DNA from: Isochrysis galbana
Taxonomy: Eukaryota; Haptophyta; Isochrysidales; Isochrysidaceae
Assembly: GCA_018136815.1 (NCBI GenBank)
Contig: CM030931.1
Location: 6,302,273-6,366,272 of the forward strand
Length of the DNA: 64,000 bases
Direction: 5' to 3'
Both the position numbers and the translations under genes were made by a program. This document shows positions 22,230 through 31,155 of the stretch, piece by piece (positions within the stretch are counted from its first letter, which is position 1; each line of letters opens with the position of its first letter). The notes below the pieces were generated by a model, which searched no databases, was not told where the DNA came from, and worked only from the letters and a program-made list of their open reading frames with translations.

Positions 22230-22505
22230 AAGTACATTGGAGACGAGGCCGCCGTCGCGTACCTCTGCATGGAATATATCATGGCGGTCGCGTACGCTGA
22301 ACCGAATCCCATGGTGCAAGTGCACCGAGCAGCTGGCAAACTCTACATGGAGAACAAGAAGGCGGTCCTCGCACGCGTCACGGACCTCGCCACCCAAGAT
22401 CAGCCAAGCGACAGCGTCGCCTGCCAGAAGAACGACATCGACAATAGGATCGAGGAGGAGGGGTGTGAGAAAAAGACGAAAGGGATGAAAACTCAGCCTG
22501 CGTAG
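22230..22505 (+). other. Unassigned coding-like fragment
   Basis: From AAGTACATTGGAGACGAG at about 22231 a frame reads KYIGDEAAVAYLCMEYIM, then QVHRAAGKLYMENKKAVLA before becoming low-complexity. Its codon choice and composition look coding. It has no upstream start and no recognised family. It lies just before the repeat-bracketed segment at 22.6 kb and may belong to the same element. Confidence 0.3.
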
Positions 22506-22649
22506 CTTTGGGGTTACCTTTGGGGAGGGGGGGGGGGAGTTGCTGCTCACGCGCCGCGTCCTTGTATGTCGTGATTAGCTTTGTACTCATCTTTGTACCA
22601 TGGAGACTGGTTGAAAAAGAAAACACGCACATCTGGGTAAAAAAAAACA

Positions 22650-23435
22650 ATCACCTGGCCCTCTTTTGACGGAACGCGACTTTTCGGCAGGGACTTCTCG
22701 CGCGAGGTCGTCGCCGACATGTGCACGCCGCTGCTGCGCAAGGGACGCGACGAGGGCACCTACGTCGTCAAGATCAAGGTCAAGGTCGGCGACCAGCGGC
22801 CGACCCTCATCTGGCGCAGCCGCCTCGAGAATGGCGACCTGGTGACCGAGCTCTCCAGCCACGAGGTGGTCATGCGCGGCGCCACCTGTGTGCCTCAAGT
22901 GGACACGCCGGGCCTCTGGGTCGTGGGTGGTCGCAGCTACGGCATGTCGCTCTACACGACGAGCATGCTCGTCTTCCCGATGGCCACGCGCACGGGCGAC
23001 GTCTCCGAGTTCACCCTGCGCGGCTTCACGGGCAAGCGCCGCCGCGAGACGTCGTCGTCGCGCAACGTGTACGACGAGGCACCCGACGAGGAGTTTGTCG
23101 CCAAGGAGGCGCGCGTGGCCACCACTACCACCACCACGGCCTCGGCTCCTCCTGTGGAGGAGTCGGCGGCCTCGTTGGCGGCCCCCACAGAGGAGGCCGC
23201 CGCCGCCACGGCGACCGAGCCCACCGAGCCGCCGCTATTGTTGTGGCATTCCTACCTAAAAAGAAAACAAGCACTTATGGATGAAAAAAAAATCACCTGG
23301 CCCTCTTTTGACGGAACGCGACTTCGCCCTGTCCTCTGGCGGGCATGCAATCAAACAGCGATGGCCGCAATCGCCATCCCTGCAAGTAGTCCTGATCTTT
23401 CACGTGAATATGAAATTGAAATCTTTCGCGAGTAG
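22650..23435 (+). CDS. Unknown GC3-rich coding segment between two direct repeats
   Basis: A frame open from 22650 to 23435 (first ATG 22719) encodes ITWPSFDGTRLFGRDFSRE, then a segment with KIKVKVGDQRPTLIWRS and a Thr/Ala/Glu-rich tail. Third codon positions are almost all G or C, unlike neighbouring host genes. The 32-bp repeat TCACCTGGCCCTCTTTTGAC + GGAACGCGACTT occurs at both the start and near the end in the same frame, so ITWPSFDGTRL is encoded twice. A stop lies just before the first repeat. There is no recognised family. A fragment of a mobile or viral-like element, or a transferred gene, is possible. A third repeat copy is inverted at 5.18 kb. Confidence 0.4.
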   Translation: MTWPSFDGTRLFGRDFSREVVADMCTPLLRKGRDEGTYVVKIKVKVGDQRPTLIWRSRLENGDLVTELSSHEVVMRGATCVPQVDTPGLWVVGGRSYGMSLYTTSMLVFPMATRTGDVSEFTLRGFTGKRRRETSSSRNVYDEAPDEEFVAKEARVATTTTTTASAPPVEESAASLAAPTEEAAAATATEPTEPPLLLWHSYLKRKQALMDEKKITWPSFDGTRLRPVLWRACNQTAMAAIAIPASSPDLSREYEIEIFRE

Positions 23436-23459
23436 CTCGCCCCCCCCCCCCCCCACTTC

Positions 23460-23645
23460 ACAAGGCGAAGGTAGTGCACGCCTGGGCTGAAACCGAAGAA
23501 AAAGAAACAGGAACGAAGAGGGCGGAAGGGAACGAGGAACGAGGGGGAGTGAAGGGAACTACGGGTGGTGACGGTAGGGAGGTAGCATATACCGATTCCG
23601 TAGTAGGTGTTAGTGTTAGCCCAGAATCTTCAGATAATTTTTTGT
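23460..23645 (+). repeat. LINE 3' UTR copy
   Basis: In the opposite orientation to the copies at 21.5, 29.1 and 53.1 kb: GCCTGGGCTGAAACCGAAGA, then GTAGTAGGTGTTAGTG and AGCCCAGAATCTTCAGAT followed by a T-run. This is the sense strand of the LINE 3' end. No coding part remains. Confidence 0.65.
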
Positions 23646-23996
23646 AGCAGACCAAATGCTCTATATGACGTCTTCTCAAACAAGCACACAATGCACAAAG
23701 CGCCATCAACCGAAACATGCCTTTTTGTTGATTTCCATCCCTTATGTTGAATGGAGACGCATGTTCATGTGGCATCGTAATCTCTAGCGGACGCGCGACC
23801 ACCTTCCTTGACTGAGAGTGGTGAACGGTGACGTTCGATGCGACGCGAGTGGTATCACAATGATGCTGGAAATGCTAGATCTCTAGGGTGTGCCAGCGAA
23901 CAACTCCAAAAGTGCAAGCACGCGAGCGTAAAAACAGCGATGCTGCTCTGAGAAGAAAGAACCGGTCGCTGCATGATCACCAGTGTGGGCAGTCAA

Positions 23997-26174
23997 TTAG
24001 AGCTCGACATTATCCATGCCCTTCATCTCTTCAATGGTGTAGCCGCGAAGCTTCACTTCTTCCTTCTTGCGCTTGTTCAAGACAATGCGCAGGATGAGGA
24101 GACCGACACCGACACCGAGGACAACACCACCCACCAACATTGAAACCGCATAAGGCGAGTCCAGCGATGTTGGAAATTTGAAACCTCCAGCTGCGGCCGC
24201 CTGAAGGATCGAATCGAGCGAAAGTCCGACGCCGCAGTCGCCCGCATCATACGCACACGAGGTGATGTTGCACCGAATGTCGCAGTGACCATTGCCCAAG
24301 ACGCGTGCACAGTCGACCGGGCACTGTGTGCGGAAGACGCTCACACCGTCCGCGGTCCTTGAACAATTCGATGAGGGCGGCGGAATGTTGCACAGCTCCC
24401 ATCGCGGCCCTCCAATCGTGTAGCACCATGGGCCGGCTTCCTCAGATCCTGGATTCCTGCATGAATTGTGCCCGCCTAGGCCGGCATCCGGGAAAGCGAG
24501 GTGCGTGTGCGTGTGGGCATTTGGCCATTGCTCCGACCACATCTGGCAAGTGTGGCCGCTCGCGCTCACTGCGACAGGCCCACGATAATCTGCGCCCCGC
24601 GGGTCGTGGTAGCAGGAGTCGTCACCATGACTGCAATCATTGCCATCCCAGCCACACGCCTCGTTGTTGCATTGTGCATCGCACTCTCGATCGTCAATCC
24701 ACGTCGGGAGGCAGCCGGTGGCACAGCCCGTGTCGCCTTGCACGCAGTCGTCGCCATCCCAAGAGCAGGCCTCGTTGAAGCACGCCTCGTCGCAGTAACC
24801 ATCATTTATCCATGAGATCGGGCACGAGGTGGCGCAATTGTCCTGGAAGGCGTATCCACCTGAGTAGCCACAATCACCGCCATCCCAGACACAATCGGTC
24901 ACGTTGCACGCAAGGTCGCACACTGTGTTGCCGAGATTCATGTCGTCGCAGCCGGGGGCGCATGAGAAAGAATAAAAGCTGTCGTATGAGCCGTAGGACT
25001 CCGGAGTGCCATCCGCCCCGTCACCACCATTACCAAAGTTGGCAGGCAATTCTTGAGTGTAGTTGTACAGGAAGAGCTTGAAATCGCCTTCCTCAAAGCC
25101 GGAGACGCCGATGTACAGACTGCATGGGGACGCCTTGGCCACGCCCTCGAGACGGCGCCGTGACGCAGGACAGTAGAGGTCAGAAGAAGCAGGCAATGTG
25201 AACTGCTTCACGCCCACAGACTCGTCCACCCAGGTTGCGGTGTGACGGTCAGGTTTGGGTGTGGTGAATGAGAGGAACAGGTCGGCATCACCATTGATGG
25301 GCAAGAGCACCACCTTGATGCCCTTCATGGACGGCGCAAGTGCAGCCTCGTAAAACACAAGCTCTAGTTCCTTGACGTGCCCGTCTACTGGCTGACGTAC
25401 CGCAAGCTTGCTCACGCTGTCGGCCACAGTGCGCACCGCCTTAGGTGCCTGAGCGCCGCCCGGCAAGACATGGCTTGGGTGGTCAGGGTCGCACTGAGAT
25501 GCAGGGGCGCCAACATCGCAAAGCTCCCAGAGCGTGTCTGGGTAGTCGAGAGTGTAGCACCAAGGTCCATCCTCTTCTCCGCCGGGATTGCGGCAGAAAT
25601 TGTGGCCACCAAGGCCATCGTCTGGGTAATTAAACACGTCCTTGTTGTGCCGCCACGGAAGCTGTGAGCAAGGCACATGTCAAGTAGCAGCGTGAGCAAC
25701 GACATCGTAGACATACTCGGTAGCCCTACGCACACGCAAGGCTATTTTGAGTGAGGCTTGTCGACTCGCCTGCTGCGACCAGGCCTGGCACGTCTTCCCA
25801 GACCTCGTCATCGAGACCTTGCCGCGATAGTCGGTGCCGTCCTCGTTCTCAAAGCACTCTCCCGCATTATGGAAGCAGTCTTTTCCGTCCCAGTTGCACG
25901 CCTCCACGTTGCACGCCTCATCACACATTCCATCATCGACCCACTGCGCACAAGCAACCGGGGCGGGACAGGGGGGGGGTGCTGGATCTTCAGTTTGAGA
26001 GCTCAAGTGCTCAGAAAGGGTCCCTAGTCAGCAAGTCACCTCCTCTGGGCATCCCGGGACGCATGTAACAATGTCCTCGGCGAGGAGACGGAGCGACTTG
26101 TCGATTTGGGCGACCCCCTCCGCGCGGGCCGCGTGCGACATCGCGGCAGCCATCGCCACGGCGAGGGCGCCCAT
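23997..26174 (-). CDS. Type I membrane protein with LNR (Notch) and Kringle domains
   Basis: Exons are 26174-26040, 25943-25770 and 25661-23997 (657 aa). The N-terminus [20 protein letters not shown] is a signal peptide. Domains in order: LNR1 (38-68), Kringle 1 (75-151), a beta-sandwich-like region (about 196-306, resembling bacterial PPC domains), LNR2-4 (337-367, 379-409, 416-446), Kringle 2 (453-527), LNR5 (550-579), one transmembrane helix (608-631) and a 26-residue basic tail. Both Kringles show CRNPG and GPWCYT. Splicing recreates [15 protein letters not shown], matching the other LNR units, and joins AWSQQ to LPWRHN inside Kringle 1. The second intron (25662-25769) starts GCGAGT, a GC-AG intron. 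Probably a surface receptor or adhesin; the ligand is unknown. Confidence 0.88.
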
Positions 26175-26748
26175 GGCTGGAGAGTGGATGTGGAGGAAGC
26201 GAGGGGGAGTACGGCGGGCGCGCACGCGGGGCGGAGGGCGGGGGGGGGGGGGGGGGGGGGGTCCAGTGGCGCAGGGGGAGAAGGGGATTGGAACCAGAAG
26301 GGACGGGAAGAGAAGCCGCGCGAGCCTTCCGCTAGAAACGAAGAGCATGCTTACTCTCCCTCCTCCCTTCTTGGGCTCAGAGGCGTGAGAAAGGGAAGAC
26401 GAAGGTGAAAGGAGAGAGAGAGAGAGAGAGGCCTCAAGGGAAGAAGCACTCCCTTCCTTAGAATTTAGAGTATCGTGCAGCATCTTGCATCTTGTTGGCT
26501 AGTAGTATGTACTACTATTAGTATTAGTATCCCTAGCTAGCTAGCTAGCCACCGACCGTACTCGAGCGACTCGAGCCATGCACCAAGCGCGCACACCGCC
26601 ATCGCCGGGTAGGGGCTCCGTTGCCGTAGAGGGCACGGTCCCTCAGCACCAAGGACTAAGGCTATGCTCTATACTCTAGACTCTAGACACTCACACTCAC
26701 AAAAAGAAAGCTCTCACACTCGCCAATCGCCAAAGGCAAAGGCTTTTA
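26175..26748. other. 5' flank of the receptor gene and simple repeats
   Basis: Contains the receptor gene's 5' UTR and promoter, a G-run near 26240-26262, an AG dinucleotide tract near 26410-26430, and CTAGCTAGCTAGCTAG near 26535. No gene found. Confidence 0.5.
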
Positions 26749-28960
26749 CAGGGCGGTCAAACATAGGCCTGAGCCAAAATATGTAGTTTTTCGTGCCCAA
26801 ATATGTGGAAAAAATATGTGGAAAATGTGTGAAATGTTGCCCAAATATGTGGAAAATATGTAGCTGTGTGTGGGGGGGATCAATCGCCGTTACTAGTAGT
26901 AAGCGCCGCACATATATATATGCTCTTATCATTGTCACTCTTCTTATTTTCCTCTCCTCTCTCCCCTACACACCCATACCCCTCCTCCCTCCTCTCTCTT
27001 GCCTCAATCAAGCTATTTTGTACAATGTACAATGAATTGAAACAGAGAAGCACACAAACAACACACACTAGACGCTACGATGACGAGACCTTGTTGCGTT
27101 TGTTGTTGTTGTAGCGCAACATGACCGCTGCCTCCAATTGATCGGCCAAGGAACATGACCGTTCAGGGCCAAACATGCACGTCAACAAAGAAAAGACACG
27201 CTCACTTGAGGCAGAATTTGGACTCAAACACATAACAATCCTTGCAACTTGCGCCCAATGCGGAAATTGGTTTTGATTTGATGCCCACCAAGCGAGAACA
27301 TCCTTGGTTGGTGAATACCTTGATGTCAGAGTGGTCCACTTGGACACCTCTACATGCCACCATGTAGGAAGGGAGCTCTCGCATCAAATGATCGACGATG
27401 TTGGGTAAATGAGCCACAAAAGGTAGATCTGCCAGCTGAGTGACCCAAAGTGCGTCTACCTTTCCATATGCGAAAGCAGGATTCAGCGCACGCAGCAGGC
27501 CGGTGACATGATGTTGCTGCTGGCACCCATATGGTGCTTGACATCGATCAGTCAGACGATCGTCGAGATACTTGAACGCCCTTCGCACATTTGGAAGGAG
27601 AGAGGTCCATTCAGGCAAGTTGCATACATCTACAGCGCTTCTTATCTCGTGCTCATCCCTGATCACAAGTGTCGAGCCATCTTCGTAAGTGATTGTACAA
27701 GCTCCTGGCACAATGGCTGATACCCTACCCTTGTACCAGCGGCTCTCGTTTTCATAGTACTCCCTCGTTGCTGTTCCGACGGTGATGATGTGCTGTCTCC
27801 TTAGCAAGGCAGCAACATTGGGCATGTCAGCTGCATCTTGGCCGAGCTTCCGCCCGCGCTCTCGCAGGCTCTCTAGCAAGTCATGGACAAGTAGTATCTC
27901 CAAGCCATCTCCTTCTAACCTGTAGGTAGTGGTACAAAGTATCTCCATATCCATGGCTAAGGCAAGCTCCAACTGCAGCTCCTTCCCCTTTGTTGTGATG
28001 ATAGCATGGAGAGCTTGTGATGTTGCCTCTCCAATGCCTTCTCTACGTAGTCTGGCAATGAATGCCTCGAGTTGCCCAAAGTTAGTGCCCAAGTCCTTCA
28101 TGACTTCCCATCTTGACCACCACCTGGTGCGAGAGAAACCCTTCATGGATTGTCCCATCATGTCGCGCCAAATAAGCCCTGCCGCTCTTGTGTGAGAGGT
28201 CAAAGTAAGCCAAGGGGTCAGAAACTCCTCCACAGTAGCCAACACGAGATGCTCGCCCGTGTGTTGGAGGGTGTGGGATGCGCACAGGATATCGACAGCG
28301 TTGGGACAACAGACCTTAAGCTGACGACAAGCCACGCCGTTCGTCGCGCAGCTATCACGAGAAATGCCCACAACACTCCTTGCAACATCTATGCCCAACT
28401 GATTCTGAAGGATGAACGAAATCAAGCGGAACAACCCTGCGCCGTCCATGTGTTTTGCCGTCGTTCGCAGCGCTAGCAAACGACTCTCGACACAAGTGAA
28501 GGAGGAAGGGACAAACCGCGCGCACACATTAACGGCCTCGCCGAGCCGCGTCGTTCCATCGAATGTGATGCATATGTGTTGCCCAGCTAGCTCAGACTTT
28601 ACCATTTGAACCTCCCTATTCAGGATTTTCGGTATGAACCACTTCAAGTGCGACCTGTGCGTGAGCGGACTCCCCCCCAGCTCGAAGACAGGGCGCAGCT
28701 CGTCGATCTTGTTCAAAGCGATGCCGCTCTGAAGAAAAGCCTCGACTACAGTCCAGCGAAAAACCAATGTGTCGCGCGACGTGGCACTGCCTACTTCATC
28801 TTCATGCTCAAGGAAGTGCTGGTCGATGTGCGTCTTGAGGTCCTTGTCTTTTTCAGTGCGTTCCTGATGCGCTGCGACATTCCTCTTGTGCTTGTTGGAA
28901 TGGACCGACATGCCCAAATGCCAATGTCCAATGTTTCTCGGTTCTCGGTGAGTGAGTATG
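26749..28960 (-). mobile_element. hAT DNA transposon, autonomous-type, right-hand end preserved
   Basis: The transposase gene is followed on its 3' side by CAGGGCGGTCAAACATAGGC at 26749, a hAT-like terminal repeat, with several subterminal CCAAATATGTGG copies just inside (26800-26860). The other terminus is not found; the sequence past 28960 is a TG-rich run and then LINE 3' sequence at 29.10 kb, so that end appears lost. The end motif AGGGCGGTCAAAC is shared with elements at 48.01, 53.21 and 63.59 kb. Confidence 0.65.
27075..28917 (-). pseudogene. hAT transposase gene with one frameshift
   Basis: The main frame (28917-27202) starts in a BED-like segment (SVHSNKHKRN) and has the hAT catalytic landmarks: ITFDGTT (D120), SRDSCATN (D188) and the C-x2-H motif CASHTLQH (C212, H215). 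Near 27.3 kb the frame shifts; the second frame (27347-27075) holds the dimerisation domain, with DVLAWWASNQ, SPNSASSERVFSL and RSCSLADQLEAAV. A single small indel separates the frames, so the copy is young. Residues 380-430 (WYKGRVSAIVPG, then ITYEDGSTLVI) look like a Tudor/agenet fold inserted between the catalytic core and the hAT C-terminus, which is not usual. No ATG precedes the BED segment in frame, so a 5' exon may be missing. Confidence 0.75.
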
Positions 28961-29102
28961 GCTGGTGTGTGTGTGTGTGGTGGATTGTGTGTGCTATGTG
29001 CTATGTGCTATCACAGCTAATTCTAATTGTTGTGCGTGTTGTTGTTCGTTGCAGAGCGTCGTGCGGAGGGCAGCACACACTACGCACTACGACACGAGCC
29101 TT

Positions 29103-30560
29103 AAAAAAAATCTCAAGATTCTGGGCTACACACCTACTAGTCTCAGGTCCTCCCGTCTCTTACTACCACCGCCCTTTACTTCCCTCCCTCCACCTCGTTC
29201 CCTGCCCCCCTTCATCCTTCATTCCTTTTACTTTGGTTTCCGGAACTAAGTTTATACTTGGTCGCGATGGAGCGCGCCGGCGCGACTCCCCTCTCTTTCG
29301 GGCCCCCCGCCGAGGGCGGCCCTCCTGCCCACATGGACCTGTCGCTGGCAAAGCGACCGCGTCCGCCCTCGGAGGCCGATCAGGTGCGCGCGACTCCAGT
29401 CGCGCCACACGGCCCGTGGCCTCGGCCACACCACGCACAGCAGCCATGCTGGCCCCCCCCATGGGGGACAGCAGACTGCAGGACTCAGAGAGACAGCAAC
29501 AGGCAGGAGGGCCCTGCAATCCACTGGGCATGCCTTATGGCAGAGGCCACTCTCATCCCGACGTGGGCCGCGCCGCCTCGGCGGCGCGGCCCGCGGCCGG
29601 GTGGCCCCTATGGGCACAACATTCTGACATTTTGCCTGACACAAAACAGCATCATGCATCTCTGTCTACACAGGGAGAGGAAGCCAACACCCACACCCAC
29701 ACCAAGACCCCCAAGACAACCTGAGCCGCTGTACCCCCATGCACGACAGCCCACGACGCGACTAACCCCTACTCCTCGCGGGCCTGTCCCTCAGGACACC
29801 AAGAACAGATTCGAGAACAGCACGACGAGAAAATGCAGAATGTGCGACAAATACCAAGAAGACTCGTGCCACCTAGCGTGGTGCCCCGCGACGAGGAAAA
29901 TCTTCGACACACTAGACGCAATCGCTAACTACACCCCAAAACCAAACAGGCCAAAAAAACAGAAAATAAAAGACAGACTGTTTGCATACCCGATACCCGG
30001 CAGAATCCACGCCCGATAGCCTGAGAACCCTCTACGTAATAGCATGGATATACATAATAAGAGACTTCTACATAATAGAGTTCGAATCACACACACACCA
30101 CTACATACCGGTCTTAGAATCCACGCTAATAAGGTTCACTACCTTGGTGAGGAGCATTGCCCCGTCAAACGGCCACCACCGAATGCGCACGCGCACGGCG
30201 GCCCAGGGCAGAAAACCTAAGCTAAAGAAACCGCTAGAGCTTAGCGCCCCCATCTTTATAGAAAACGACAAAGGAAACCTAAAGCTGAATGACAACCTCG
30301 GCCTCGTGGCAGAGGCAATCGGCATAGCCGGAAAGCTCGCCTGCTCGCCTGAAGGAGAGGCGCGTCTCCCTCCACCCTCCACGCAGACATCCCAGAAGAG
30401 TCGGGAGCCGCGAGCAAAGACGACGCAGCAACAACGAACCGCTTACACCAGCACAGCGAGAAGCGGGCCACCTAGAGGCACAGGAGGAAGGCGTGAACTG
30501 ACCACTAGGGGGCGGTGCACCCCCGCCCTACCCAACCCCCCCCACAACCTGGGCCCCTAA
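29103..30560 (+). mobile_element. LINE internal-deletion derivative
   Basis: 29103-29240 is LINE 3'-terminal sequence in reverse. From 29243, AACTAAGTTTATACTTGGTC leads straight into the ATG at 29267. The frame begins MERAGATPLSFGPP and, after about 190 codons, becomes the ORF2 C-terminus: CRMCDKYQEDSCHLAWC (C-x2-C-x8-H-x3-C), then KIKDRLFAYP. The endonuclease and reverse transcriptase are absent. An overlapping frame to 30560 carries IIRDFYIIEFESHTHHYIP and further C-terminal sequence, so a frameshift is present. A shorter derivative with the same joint is at 57.13 kb. Confidence 0.65.
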
Positions 30561-30674
30561 GTAGAGCACGAGGGGAGATGCCGCAAGGCGGGAAGCGAGG
30601 GAGAGGAAGGGAAATGGGCGTGGCTACGATAGACAGCTACATAGCCGCGCGCGAGGTGAGGATTTTAAAAGGTT

Positions 30675-30912
30675 TTTTTTTACTTTGGTTTCCGTGGTCC
30701 GGCCTTGGGCTGCATTACCTAAGGCCTAGTTCGGAGCGTGGGTTCGGGCAGGCCTTCTTGGTCATCAGCCCGGTGCCCCGCCCGCAACGCCCCAATGCAC
30801 CCGCTATCTCGTACCCATTATCTCAAATAATTAAAAAGTCTTTACTATCTCTTCTTAGGCCAACCGAAAGCCACAAAGGTTTCAGTTTTGAAACCCGGAG
30901 GTAGTATAAGAA
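30675..30912. repeat. LINE UTR piece joined to a mariner-like MITE end
   Basis: 30683-30760 repeats TTTACTTTGGTTTCCGTGGT and GGTTCGGGCAGGCCT. 30785-30911 then matches the right half of the 13.25-kb MITE: CAACGCCCCAATG.ACCCGCT, then GGTTTCAGTTTTGAAACCCG and GAGGTAGTA. Confidence 0.65.
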
Positions 30913-31155
30913 TACTACTATACGATTACGGAGAGTATGAGGTTGGTGCCAAAACTGATTTCGATAACGTGGCAACTAGTCAAAAGCAGCAATCCGTGTG
31001 CGACAGAGGCAGGGCAGGGAGGCCTCGTGATAATTAGGTGGCGAATGTTGCAGAAATGCACCTCGGCAGGTGATGATGGGGCTTTCCATAGCGCCGGATA
31101 TTGAGTCCCGGGGATATATTTATTATGGTACGGAGCCATGCAATCTTATCCGATT

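Noticed and set aside
22969-23224. Minus-strand frame over the GC3-rich segment
   Set aside because: Open only because of the strong GC3 bias of the plus-strand frame.
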